From Neptunitalea lumnitzerae (GTDB lineage: Bacteria; Bacteroidota; Bacteroidia; Flavobacteriales; Flavobacteriaceae), in assembly GCF_027924185.1 (NCBI RefSeq), contig NZ_BRVO01000001.1, positions 248,001-312,000 on the forward strand: a stretch of 64,000 nucleotides of DNA. Direction: 5' to 3'. The position numbers were made by a program, and so were the translations under genes. A model generated the notes under the pieces. It had not been told where the DNA came from, did not search any database, and was given only the letters and a program-made list of their open reading frames with translations. Below are positions 26,885 through 36,204 of the stretch, piece by piece; position 1 is the stretch's first letter; every line of letters begins with the position of its first letter.

Positions 26885-28546
26885 ATGTTACAAAATATTG
26901 CATTATGTTTTAGCGGAGGCGGATACCGTGCTGCCGGCTTTTCATTAGGTATTTTATCTTACTTTAATCATGTTGAAATAATTGACCCCGCAACTCAATT
27001 AAAAAGCCCCCTTTTAGACAACATTAACGGACTTAGTACTGTTAGTGGTGGTACGTTAACGGGGGTAATTTTTACGCTTTTTAAAGCTAACGAACGTTCG
27101 TTTGAAGATTTCTATGCGTTCTTCTATGAGTTTTTAGATGATGACCTTCTATTAGAAAAGGCTCTCACTATTATGGAAGATGATGAGATTTGGAAGCATA
27201 CTTTTAAAAAACAATCCCTTATCAATGCCTTTTCTATTGCCTATAGAGAACTACTTACCGAAGAAACCTTTGCCGATTTGAAACCTGCCGAAGGTTCCCT
27301 TGCAGATTTTTGCTTTAATGCTACTGAATTTACAAACGGATTGGCATTCCGTTTTCAGAATAATGGCTTGTTTGGTAATTACTATTTTAGAGATAAAGAC
27401 GGACTACAGAACCATAAGGGTGACTTTTACCTTGCGGATATTATCGCCTCTTCTTCTTGCTTTCCGTTAGGTTTTGAACCGCTTACTATGCCCAATGATT
27501 ATTTTGCAAAGGACTCTATAACCTATAAACAACTAATGCAAGATGCCGACTTTAGAGCGGGTGTTGGTATTATGGATGGCGGTATTGTAGATAACCAAGG
27601 TATTGGTAGCACCATGCTTGCCGACAAACGAAAAAAGGAAAACAACTTACCCCAATACGATCTTATTTTAAATTGTGATGTAGGGAGTGGTACCATGCCG
27701 CCCTGGGCACCAAGTACCACTAATACTGATAAAACAAGTACTATTGACCAACTGTTAAACAAAGCAGGAAGCTGGTTGAAAAATAATGTTTTGCCTACTA
27801 TTTTTATCATACTAGGTGCAGCAGGCATTATTTTTGGTCTACTAACCCCGTTGTGTATAAGTGATTGGGCATTGGTGTTTGGTAGCTTTTTATTAATGGG
27901 CGGTGTATTGTTATTTTTAGGCAAATACCTAGTGCTGTATTTTTATAAATTTCTGCACAATAAAATAAAAGCTGTGATACCTCATTTTTATGAGGACAAG
28001 CTTAAAGCCTTTGACCAAATTGGATTAGGGGTTTTGAAAAGAATGATTACCGAGCGCCTTACCTCTGGTTCTTCTATGATTAATTATGTTTTCTTAAACC
28101 AGATTAGACGCCTTAATTATGACTTATTTTATAAAAGTGACGATTTAGAAGGCAGACGTGCCTCGGCACTTATCAATGCGCTTACCAAGGAAAAGTATAC
28201 TGAAAGTAAACAGGTTTATAAAAATATGAATGCTGAACGTACTTTAGATATTGAAGTACTAAAACACATACCAGAACCTAGCACCGCTATTTTTAATTCT
28301 GCTGAAATTGCAGCTAGTTTTGGTACCACCCTTTGGTTTGTACCCGCCGACCGTGATGTACAGCGTTTAAAAAACCTGGTTGCCTGCGGACAATTTACAG
28401 CCTGCTATACCTTACTAAAATTTGTAATACGCACAGAGCTTACAACCGATACGCCTATACCAGAACTAAAACCGATTAAAGAAGCACTTTTAAAAGATTG
28501 GGAAGCATTTATAAAAGACCCGTTTGTGTTTTTAGGACATGATTGA
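26885..28546 (+). CDS. Patatin-like phospholipase with two membrane helices
   Basis: 553 residues. The N-terminal patatin domain has the oxyanion loop SGGGYRAAGFS (residues 10-20), a Ser nucleophile in TVSGG (S54; first position Thr in place of Gly) and the Asp in MDGGIVDN (D231), so the Ser-Asp dyad is complete. Two adjacent hydrophobic segments (about 303-320 and 327-350) put the enzyme in a membrane. A ~200-residue C-terminal part has no recognised domain. Lipid acyl hydrolase activity on membrane phospholipids is expected. The promoter carries two inverted repeats, suggesting regulation. Confidence 0.85.
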   Translation: MLQNIALCFSGGGYRAAGFSLGILSYFNHVEIIDPATQLKSPLLDNINGLSTVSGGTLTGVIFTLFKANERSFEDFYAFFYEFLDDDLLLEKALTIMEDDEIWKHTFKKQSLINAFSIAYRELLTEETFADLKPAEGSLADFCFNATEFTNGLAFRFQNNGLFGNYYFRDKDGLQNHKGDFYLADIIASSSCFPLGFEPLTMPNDYFAKDSITYKQLMQDADFRAGVGIMDGGIVDNQGIGSTMLADKRKKENNLPQYDLILNCDVGSGTMPPWAPSTTNTDKTSTIDQLLNKAGSWLKNNVLPTIFIILGAAGIIFGLLTPLCISDWALVFGSFLLMGGVLLFLGKYLVLYFYKFLHNKIKAVIPHFYEDKLKAFDQIGLGVLKRMITERLTSGSSMINYVFLNQIRRLNYDLFYKSDDLEGRRASALINALTKEKYTESKQVYKNMNAERTLDIEVLKHIPEPSTAIFNSAEIAASFGTTLWFVPADRDVQRLKNLVACGQFTACYTLLKFVIRTELTTDTPIPELKPIKEALLKDWEAFIKDPFVFLGHD

Positions 28547-28556
28547 TTTGGTTAAC

Positions 28557-29390
28557 AACGTCATGCTGAACTTGATTAACTACGTTGAATCTCCGATTTC
28601 AGCAACACACAAGAAGCTAACGTACTACATAGCTTACTCTGATGGGAACCGGAATCTCGTTCAGGGTGACGATACTCTAAAAAAAGACGTCATGCTGAAC
28701 TCGATTCAGCATCGCACAAATAGCTTACGTACTGCATGGCTTACTCAGATGAGATCCTGAATCTCGTTCAGGGTGACGATAATCTAAAAACACAAAAACA
28801 ACGTCATACTGAACTTGTTTCAGCATCACACAAATAGCTTACGTACTGCATGGCTTACTCAAATGAGATCCTGAATCACCTTCAGGGTGACGATACTCTG
28901 AAAAAACACAAAAACAACGTCATACTGAACTCGATTCAGCATCCCACAACAAACTAACGTATTGCATCGCTCACTCTGATAAGACCCTGAATCATGTTCA
29001 GGGTGACGATACTCTGAAAAAACACAACAAAAAACGTCATGCTGAACTCGTTTCAGCATCTCACAAAAAGCTAACGTACCACATGGCTCACTCTGATGAG
29101 ACCCTGAATCACCTTCAGGGTGACGATACTCTGATAAACATATCCAAAACGTCATGCTGATTTGATTAACTACGTTGAATCTCCGATTTCAGCATCCCAA
29201 TACAAACTAACAAACAACATAGCTCACTCAGATGAGACCCTGAATCACCTTCAGGGTGACGATACTCTGAAAAAACACAACAAAAAACGTCATGCTGAAC
29301 TCGTTTCAGCATCACACTAAAAGCTAACATAATACTTGGCTCACTCTGATGAGACCCTGAATCCTGTTCAGGGTGACGATACTCTAAAAA
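28557..29390. repeat. Array A: seven units of paired palindromes
   Basis: Units begin with CGTCA at 28559, 28688, 28802, 28918, 29035, 29150 and 29288 (mostly 114-117 bases apart; units 1 and 6 carry about 20 extra bases). Each unit has palindrome P1 (GCTGAA-n5-TTCAGC), a ~40-base spacer and palindrome P2 (CCCTGAA-n5-TTCAGGG), then TGACGATACTCT. The outer CGTCA and TGACG are themselves inverted. It fills the space between the convergent patatin and TonB receptor genes. Confidence 0.9.
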
Positions 29391-29391
29391 A

Positions 29392-31644
29392 TTACAAGAT
29401 TGTATACCTCAACCCTATAAACCCACGAATACCTTGGTTGGGTGCATATACATAGCCAGGATCAAAAGTAAGTGCATAGGGGTTATTAGCGGTTTGCAAC
29501 ACATTCCCATTGGTATCATACTGCACATTTTCATCAAATGGGTCGTTAGCACCAGCAATTAAAAATGGTACGCTTTTATCAGGTGTCCAATTTAATAAGT
29601 TCTTAACCCCTCCGTAAAGCTCAAGGTTTTTTACTTTTTTAAAAGTAGCCTGAATGTTTTGTATGCTCCATGTAGGCGAATATGGAGCGCGCGGATCATA
29701 CTCACCTGCCAAAGGCAATAACATGGAACCATAAACATTCCCTGTATAGTCAAATGTCCAATCATTATTTTCGGTAGTATAAGACACCGACCATGTTCCC
29801 GAAAAACGCTCCGTAAGTTGTTGTCTACTTTTAATTCCCTGTTCTGTTTTGGTAACATCCATCAAAGTAGCGCCTGCACTTATGGTAATCTGATTAGGAA
29901 AACTAAGTTCTACATCTGCACTTACCCCTTGGGTAACCGCATGCCCTGCTAAATTAGCAAACCTAATCTCATTGGCATTCGTATCATAATCAGGTAAAAT
30001 CTGATTGCTAAAATACGTATACCATGCCGAGGCATCCACGGTAGCTACCAATCCACCTTTCAAGTAAAAGCGTTGCAAGTAGTTTAGATTTACATTCATA
30101 GAACGCTCTGGTTTCAAGTCTTCTTCAATAATAACTTCCCTTGCACCAGTTAAAGCAGCATGTTCCTCTGTAAAAATACTTACAGCTCTAAACCCGGCAC
30201 CGGCATTTAATCTAAGTACGGCATCGTTACTAGTATTCAATTTATAAGCAATACGAGGCGTAACTATATGCCCATGACGTTTATCATAATCCCATCGTGC
30301 CCCTAGCAGTATACTATGATGCTCATTAAAAGTATGTTCGTTTTGTACAAACACCCCAGGAATAGTTACCTCATCGGCAGTGGGTGTAGCTACCGTATTA
30401 TCTTGATAATAATTATATTTTACAGCACTTCCTAATAGCAACTCATCTTTCTCAAAACTCTTAAAACAAGTTAGCTGAGCAAAGGCAATTTCTTGTTGGG
30501 CATCAAACAGGGTATTTCCATAAACCGAATTTTGGTCGTGATATGTATAAGACGTATTTAGCATTACCAAATCTTTAAATGGCAACTGGTAACTCCCTAG
30601 TAACTCCACTCTATTGGTATAAATACTTTCGCCATATACCTCATCACCCCCACGATACTTCGGTTCCCATTGCATTTCACCTCCCCATCGGTCTTCATAA
30701 AAATAGCGCCCTGCTAAGGTAAACTTACGCTGTTCAGGCCGTTCAAAACTAACTTTATTAAATACTGAAACTCGGTGCTGTAAGGTTACATCGGTAAAAT
30801 TATCATTGTTATTATCGGTGGGATTATCAAAATAATAGTAATTCACTCCTGTTAGAAGAGAAGTCTTTTTACCCAAATTGGTTTTAAAGCCAATATCTAA
30901 ATTATTCTCTAACCAACTGGTAGTATAAGCATCTACCGATAGTTTTGGGGCACTAAAATTTTGTTTTGTTATAATATTGATAAGTCCTCCCACTGCCTCG
31001 CTACCATATAAACTAGAGGCAGGACCTTTTACTACCTCCACCCGTTCAATAAGCGAATTAGGGATACCACTTAACCCATACACAGTGGAGAGCCCGCTTA
31101 CAATAGGCATACCATCAACAAGTACCATCGTATAAGGTCCTTCTAATCCGTTGATATGAATATCCCCTGTATTACAAATATTACAATTCAGCTGTGGACG
31201 CACCCCATTTACATTTTGTAAGGCTTCAAAAATATTTGGTGTTGGATTCTTCTGTAAAAAAGCAGGACTATACACCGCCACCGGTATGGGGCTTTTTAGT
31301 CGGCTCACCGCTTTTAAACTACCCGATACCACCACCTCATCTAATGTAGTATCTTCCTCTAAAACTATTTCTAATACTACATTATTAGCTACCACTAAAG
31401 TAGTGCTGTATGGCTTAAACCCTGTATAAGATACTATCAACGTTTGTTTACCCTGTAAAGAATGTGAGAGTGTAAAACTTCCATCTTCTGTGGTAGCCAC
31501 GCCAATAGCCGTATTTTTAATGTATACACTAGCATAGGGCAACCCTGTACCTGCTGCATCTACTACCTGTCCTTTTATGATATTTTGAGCACAAGTAATT
31601 TGCACTAACCCCATCAACACTATACACCTCAACAAATTAACCAT
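29392..31644 (-). CDS. TonB-dependent receptor, probable metal or metal-complex uptake
   Basis: 750 residues. Signal peptide (1-19), a CarboxypepD_reg-like domain (about 22-95, IIKGQVVDAAGTGLPYASVYI), a plug (about 105-235) with VVSGSLKAV near its start and a CNIC motif (C154, C157), and a 22-strand-type barrel ending GFIGLRYTIL. The order and the last strand fit a complete receptor. Its gene is divergent from mntR, with a DtxR-type palindrome between the starts, so manganese or iron-responsive expression is likely. The two plug Cys could contact metal; the true substrate is not known. Confidence 0.85.
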   Translation of the reverse strand: MVNLLRCIVLMGLVQITCAQNIIKGQVVDAAGTGLPYASVYIKNTAIGVATTEDGSFTLSHSLQGKQTLIVSYTGFKPYSTTLVVANNVVLEIVLEEDTTLDEVVVSGSLKAVSRLKSPIPVAVYSPAFLQKNPTPNIFEALQNVNGVRPQLNCNICNTGDIHINGLEGPYTMVLVDGMPIVSGLSTVYGLSGIPNSLIERVEVVKGPASSLYGSEAVGGLINIITKQNFSAPKLSVDAYTTSWLENNLDIGFKTNLGKKTSLLTGVNYYYFDNPTDNNNDNFTDVTLQHRVSVFNKVSFERPEQRKFTLAGRYFYEDRWGGEMQWEPKYRGGDEVYGESIYTNRVELLGSYQLPFKDLVMLNTSYTYHDQNSVYGNTLFDAQQEIAFAQLTCFKSFEKDELLLGSAVKYNYYQDNTVATPTADEVTIPGVFVQNEHTFNEHHSILLGARWDYDKRHGHIVTPRIAYKLNTSNDAVLRLNAGAGFRAVSIFTEEHAALTGAREVIIEEDLKPERSMNVNLNYLQRFYLKGGLVATVDASAWYTYFSNQILPDYDTNANEIRFANLAGHAVTQGVSADVELSFPNQITISAGATLMDVTKTEQGIKSRQQLTERFSGTWSVSYTTENNDWTFDYTGNVYGSMLLPLAGEYDPRAPYSPTWSIQNIQATFKKVKNLELYGGVKNLLNWTPDKSVPFLIAGANDPFDENVQYDTNGNVLQTANNPYALTFDPGYVYAPNQGIRGFIGLRYTIL

Positions 31645-31658
31645 AGTCTAATTTTAAA

Positions 31659-31674
31659 TTTAGACAAATCTAAA
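31659..31674. promoter_or_regulatory. Candidate MntR/DtxR operator TTTAGACAAATCTAAA
   Basis: TTTAGA and TCTAAA are perfect inverted arms around CAAA. The site is 15 bases before the TonB receptor start and upstream of the mntR promoter. The TTTAG...CTAAA ends agree with DtxR-family operators. Confidence 0.6.
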
Positions 31675-31728
31675 AATAGTTTTTTACAAATAAAAATGTA
31701 TTTTTGTACTCATGTAATTTTGTATTGT

Positions 31729-32382
31729 ATGACGCTTTCTGAAGAGAACTACTTAAAAGCTATTTATCACCTATCGGCAAAGTCTGGAATTGCTGTAACC
31801 ACTAACGATTTAGCAGATGCCATGGACACCAAAGCTTCTTCTGCCACCGATATGATTAAAAAGCTAGCCGATAAAGATTTTGTAAACTATAAAAAGTACC
31901 AAGGTGCCACCCTTACTAAAGAAGGCCGACTTATTGCTGCCTCAATTGTAAGAAAGCACCGTTTATGGGAAGTTTTTTTAGTAGAAAAGCTGAACTTTAA
32001 TTGGGATGAAGTGCATGAAGTAGCAGAACATTTAGAGCATATAAAATCTGATAAACTAATTGAAGAATTGGATGCTTATTTAGATTACCCAACCGTAGAC
32101 CCGCATGGCGACCCCATACCAGATAAATATGGCGAAATACAAGCTGGTAAAAAAGTTCCTCTGAGTAGTTTAAAACCAAGCGAGAAAGGACTTTGCGTAG
32201 GGGTTAAAAATACTTCTAAAGAGTTTCTACAATACTTAGATAAAATTGAAATTGCTTTAGGGATAGAACTTACCATAATAGAAAAGGAAGTTTTTGATGG
32301 TTCTGTAACCATTGCCTATAAAGAATTTCAGAAAAATATATCGGCAGTGGCAGCCGCTAACTTATACGTGCGTAAAATATAA
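31729..32382 (+). CDS. mntR: MntR, DtxR-family metal-dependent repressor
   Basis: 217 residues from the ATG at 31729. An upstream in-frame ATG (31696) is rejected, because the family starts at MTLSEENYLKAIY and a -7-like element TATTTTTG (31699-31706) lies between the two. Winged-helix domain about 1-70 (TTNDLADAMDTKASSATDMIKKLADKDFV), metal-binding/dimer domain about 71-140 (HRLWEVFL, EVAEHLEHI), and a C-terminal FeoA/SH3-like domain. It probably represses the receptor and the mntH transcript when Mn(II) or Fe(II) is sufficient. The mntH gene starts 24 bases after it. Confidence 0.85.
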   Translation: MTLSEENYLKAIYHLSAKSGIAVTTNDLADAMDTKASSATDMIKKLADKDFVNYKKYQGATLTKEGRLIAASIVRKHRLWEVFLVEKLNFNWDEVHEVAEHLEHIKSDKLIEELDAYLDYPTVDPHGDPIPDKYGEIQAGKKVPLSSLKPSEKGLCVGVKNTSKEFLQYLDKIEIALGIELTIIEKEVFDGSVTIAYKEFQKNISAVAAANLYVRKI

Positions 32383-32406
32383 TTAAGTACCTTAAAATAC
32401 ATTTTT

Positions 32407-34278
32407 ATGAAAGGTAAATCACTTGAAGAAGTTCATGAGTCTATAGACACCAGCCAAAAAAAATCGTTATGGAAACGATTTGTTGCCTTTTTAGGTCCGG
32501 CATATTTAATTAGTGTTGGTTATATGGATCCTGGTAACTGGGCTACCGATATTGCTGGTGGTTCTCAGTTTGGGTATGCTCTTATATGGGTTTTATTAAT
32601 GTCTAACATCATGGCATTACTACTGCAAAGTTTAAGTGCTAGGTTAGGTATTGTAAAAGGGAGAGATTTAGCTCAAGCCTCTCGTGAGACATATTCGCCT
32701 TTTGTAAATTTCATTTTATATATCATGGCAGAAATTGCCATTGCTGCCTGTGATTTGGCTGAGGTATTAGGGATGGCCATTGGATTGGAATTATTGTTTG
32801 ATATTCCACTACTTTGGGGAGTTGGTATTTCTATGCTAGATACCTTCTTACTTTTGTTTTTAATGAATAAAGGCATCCGTAAGATGGAGGCTTTTATTAT
32901 TACTTTAATAGCCATTATTGGAGGTTGTTTTTTACTTGAAATGGTATTAGCTAAACCCGATTTTAGCGAAATGGCTACCGGTTTTATACCTACCCTACCC
33001 AACAAAACAGCGTTATACATTGCTATTGGTATTATTGGAGCAACAGTAATGCCACACAATTTATACCTGCACTCATCACTAGTACAAACTAGAAAGTTTA
33101 ACAGAGATAAAAAGAGTATTAAGCAAGCACTTAAATACAACATTTTTGATTCTGCCATAGCACTTAACTTGGCATTTTTTGTAAATGCCGCCATTTTAAT
33201 ATTGGCAGCAGCAACGTTTCATAAAAACGGATTGTTTGAGATTGCAGAAATACAAGATGCACACCGAATGTTAGAGCCGTTGTTAGGATCTAAATATGCA
33301 TCGGTGTTATTTGCATTGGCTTTAATTGCCGCAGGGCAAAGTAGTACTGTTACCGGTACGCTTGCCGGGCAAATTGTAATGGAAGGATATCTAAACTTGC
33401 GTATACAACCATGGGTACGTCGCATCATCACCCGTCTTATTGCCATTGTACCCGCAGCTTTAACCGTATTTTATTTGGGAGAAAGTTCTACCGGAGAATT
33501 ACTGGTACTTAGTCAGGTAGTGCTTAGCTTACAATTAGGTTTTGCCATTATACCGCTTATTCACTTTGTAAGTGATAAAAAGAAAATGGGCGACTTTGCT
33601 ATTAGCTTAAAAACCAAAATAGCATCATGGGTAATTGCTATTATTATTGTTGGACTTAATGTACAATTAGTATATGACGAAATTAGTAAATGGATAAACA
33701 CTTCAAATCATCCTATTTACATTTGGATATTTGTAGTACCTGTAGCTATTGGCGCTGCGGTTTTACTGGTTTATATTACTATTAAACCCATATTTAAATC
33801 GCGCATTAAGGTTACCAAGCATGTACCGCACATAGATGAATTAATGCTTACTAAGAAAATACCTCCATTATCGTATAAACGTATTGCCATAGCAGTAGAC
33901 TTTTCAGATGCTGATAGTAATAGCATTTACAAAGCGTTACAAATTGGTAAAAAGGAAGCGAGATACAGTCTAATACATGTAGTAGAAACACCAGGAGCTT
34001 TGGTACATGGAGAAAACACTAAGGACTATGAAAGTAGTAGTGACCAAGCATATCTAAATCATTACGAAGAACAACTGGTAGCTCAAGGTTTTAAAGTAAG
34101 TACCCATTTACGATTTGGAAGTCCGAAAAAAGAGATTCCAGCATTGGTAAACAAGGCAGAATACGATTTGCTGATTATGGGAGCTCATGGCCACTCATGG
34201 TTTAAAGATATGGTATTAGGTACCACAATAGACACTGTACGTCATAAAGTAAAAGTACCAGTAATGATTGTGAAGTAG
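32407..34278 (+). CDS. mntH: Nramp divalent-metal transporter fused to a universal stress (Usp) domain
   Basis: 623 residues against about 410-440 for plain MntH. The Nramp part (about 25-470) shows the TM1 metal site DPGN (41-44) and the TM6 site MPHN (215-218), which holds the Met that favours transition metals. The last ~135 residues (about 490-623) form a Usp domain: RIAIAVDFSDADSNSIYKAL at its start and LLIMGAHGHSW...GTTIDTVRHKVKVPVMIVK at its end, the latter close to the ATP-binding G-x2-G-x9-G(S/T) motif. Proton-driven Mn(II)/Fe(II) import is expected. Usp may couple uptake to nucleotide or stress status. Same transcript as mntR. Confidence 0.9.
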   Translation: MKGKSLEEVHESIDTSQKKSLWKRFVAFLGPAYLISVGYMDPGNWATDIAGGSQFGYALIWVLLMSNIMALLLQSLSARLGIVKGRDLAQASRETYSPFVNFILYIMAEIAIAACDLAEVLGMAIGLELLFDIPLLWGVGISMLDTFLLLFLMNKGIRKMEAFIITLIAIIGGCFLLEMVLAKPDFSEMATGFIPTLPNKTALYIAIGIIGATVMPHNLYLHSSLVQTRKFNRDKKSIKQALKYNIFDSAIALNLAFFVNAAILILAAATFHKNGLFEIAEIQDAHRMLEPLLGSKYASVLFALALIAAGQSSTVTGTLAGQIVMEGYLNLRIQPWVRRIITRLIAIVPAALTVFYLGESSTGELLVLSQVVLSLQLGFAIIPLIHFVSDKKKMGDFAISLKTKIASWVIAIIIVGLNVQLVYDEISKWINTSNHPIYIWIFVVPVAIGAAVLLVYITIKPIFKSRIKVTKHVPHIDELMLTKKIPPLSYKRIAIAVDFSDADSNSIYKALQIGKKEARYSLIHVVETPGALVHGENTKDYESSSDQAYLNHYEEQLVAQGFKVSTHLRFGSPKKEIPALVNKAEYDLLIMGAHGHSWFKDMVLGTTIDTVRHKVKVPVMIVK

Positions 34279-34467
34279 TATACATAGGGGTTTACCTATT
34301 ATAGTATTAGGGTTTTTCCTTGCTAAAATCTTACAACCCCTAAAAAAACATACGTTAAAGGGTTATATTTTTGTTTTTAAACGATTTCAATCAAATATAC
34401 ATTGAATATCACATAGTTAATTATTAACTTAAATGTATAAAAACAAACCTTTTAAACCACTTTAATT

Positions 34468-34887
34468 ATGAAAAAGTTTATTCTTTTTAGCTTCTTATTT
34501 ATTAGTATGTATACTCTTCAGGCGCAATCGAGAGATTTTGATGGTATTTGGACAGGCACCCTTACTACCAATGATGACCGTACCATGAGCGTAACCCTGT
34601 ATATTGATGACAATAACGTTTATTCTGTAACCACCGATTCCGATGGCGACCGAATAAAAGACACGGACTACGAAGTTATTTGGAGTAAAGGTTATGGTGA
34701 ACAACTAAACTATGTTTGGATGAACAAAGGAGGGGTATGGACCGAAACGCAATCGTACTTTATGGCTTATATAAATAGCACTAAATTATCCGTGTATTTT
34801 ACACGACACGTATCTAACGAAAGTGAAGATTATGACGGTAATACCGACTGGGGGTATACTGCAACCGGATATTTGTATAAAGAGTAA
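34468..34887 (+). CDS. Small secreted beta-barrel-like protein
   Basis: 139 residues, signal peptide (to about residue 19, LQAQ). The mature part FDGIWTGTLTTNDDRTMSVTLYIDDNNVYSVT is a lipocalin/DUF-like beta sandwich opening. It contains several Asp-rich turns (DDNN, DSDGD, DYDGN) that could bind a divalent cation. It lies between mntH and a ZIP transporter gene; whether it belongs to the metal group is uncertain. Confidence 0.6.
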   Translation: MKKFILFSFLFISMYTLQAQSRDFDGIWTGTLTTNDDRTMSVTLYIDDNNVYSVTTDSDGDRIKDTDYEVIWSKGYGEQLNYVWMNKGGVWTETQSYFMAYINSTKLSVYFTRHVSNESEDYDGNTDWGYTATGYLYKE

Positions 34888-34911
34888 AATTAAATTACCA
34901 TAACCAATCGT

Positions 34912-34950
34912 TAGCCCTTACTTATGTACGTAACATGTAAGGGCTTTTTT
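34912..34950 (+). terminator. Rho-independent terminator
   Basis: AGCCCTTAC (34913-34921) pairs with GTAAGGGCT, followed by six T. Confidence 0.85.
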
Positions 34951-34983
34951 GTATCTTTCTACCATATAGAATAACGTACATAC

Positions 34984-35808
34984 ATGTTTACATCTTTACT
35001 TGAATTTTTTGAATCTATAGATCCGGTATGGGGTGCTTTAATAGCTACCGTATTCACTTGGCTAGTAACTGCCGCAGGTGCTGCTTTTGTTTTCTTTTTT
35101 AAAACCATGAAACGTACCGTACTAGATGGCATGTTAGGATTTACTGGTGGTGTTATGGTGGCTGCTAGTTTTTGGAGTTTACTGGCCCCTGCTATTGAAA
35201 TGAGCAGTGGCGAGGGTTTTGCTAAAGTAATACCCTCTGCTATAGGTTTTGCATTGGGAGCACTATTCTTATTTAGCTTAGACAAGCTATTGCCACATTT
35301 ACATATAAATTTTACCCCAAATGAAAGTGAAGGTCTCACAACTAATTGGCATAGAACTACTTTATTAGTACTTGCCATAACCCTACACAACATACCAGAA
35401 GGGCTAGCCGTTGGAGTGCTGTTTGGTGGAGTAGCCGCAGGCATACCAGAAGCTTCTATTTCAGCAGCTGTTATATTGGCTATTGGAATCGGAATTCAAA
35501 ATTTCCCTGAAGGCATTGCTGTTTCCATGCCATTAAGAAGACAAGGTATGAGCAGAAGACGCAGTTTTTTCTATGGGCAACTTTCTGCTATTGTAGAACC
35601 CATTGCAGGTGTAGTTGGGGCTATAGCTGTAAGTTTCTTTACCCCTATTTTACCCTATGCACTAGCATTTGCCGCAGGAGCTATGATATTTGTAGTTGTA
35701 GAAGAGGTGATACCAGAAACCCAACAAGATGGTCATACAGACATATCGGTGCTTGGTTTTATAGGAGGGTTTTTAGTCATGATGATTTTAGATGTTGCTT
35801 TAGGGTAA
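34984..35808 (+). CDS. ZIP-family metal transporter
   Basis: 274 residues with eight predicted membrane helices. The TM4 and TM5 metal-binding motifs are clear: HNIPEGLAVGV in TM4 and QNFPEGIAVSMPLR in TM5. A short loop contains His (LLPHLHINF). The family imports Zn(II) or other divalent cations (relatives of GufA/ZupT). Separate terminator-bounded unit, but it lies next to the mntR-mntH group. Confidence 0.9.
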   Translation: MFTSLLEFFESIDPVWGALIATVFTWLVTAAGAAFVFFFKTMKRTVLDGMLGFTGGVMVAASFWSLLAPAIEMSSGEGFAKVIPSAIGFALGALFLFSLDKLLPHLHINFTPNESEGLTTNWHRTTLLVLAITLHNIPEGLAVGVLFGGVAAGIPEASISAAVILAIGIGIQNFPEGIAVSMPLRRQGMSRRRSFFYGQLSAIVEPIAGVVGAIAVSFFTPILPYALAFAAGAMIFVVVEEVIPETQQDGHTDISVLGFIGGFLVMMILDVALG

Positions 35809-36204
35809 TTGCTAAAACTGGTGATGCATAACCTAACCTATATCGATGAACTACACATCTTTGTCATTTACCTTTAGATAGCTACCATTCGTCTACAGAT
35901 AAAATACACTCGACAATACTTTTGTAAAAAAGTGAAGATTTCGCTTTAACATTGCCTTGTAAGTTTAAGTAGTAATATAAACATCTTTTTTGTCCCAAAC
36001 CAAAACGAATGTATGATTAAAAATTTACTAATGTAATTTACATTTAATACATACATGAAATATTACCGCCATAGCCTAAAGCTTTTCACCAATTCATATC
36101 TTTAGAGCAAACTAATAAAGTAAATAATTAAAGTGAAAATTAACTTGAAGCTTACGGCGGTAGTATTAAAAAATGAGTATATTAAGGTTTACATAGCCTT
36201 TATC
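35809..36204. other. Intergenic region with a long AT-rich imperfect palindrome
   Basis: About 396 bases without a gene once the downstream start is corrected. It contains a TACTTTTG -7-like element (35917-35924), an imperfect palindrome at 36009-36056 with arms ATGTATG-ATTAAA and TTTAAT-A-CATACAT, and TATCTTTA (about 36097) nearer the next gene. No RNA gene is recognised. Confidence 0.45.

Noticed and set aside
28539-28760. 73-codon plus-strand ORF after the patatin gene
   Set aside because: It lies inside repeat array A and its product is a translation of the palindromes; not a gene.
28859-29155. 98-codon minus-strand ORF with HPE...SGS and RVQ(H/Y)D segments
   Set aside because: These peptides are the translated palindromic repeats of array A; there is no independent gene evidence.
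28557-29390. Array A as a CRISPR array
   Set aside because: Spacers are not unique; both the palindromes and the sequence between them are repeated, and no cas gene is near.
31696-31728. Upstream ATG for mntR
   Set aside because: It would precede a -7-like promoter element and add 11 residues absent from the family start.
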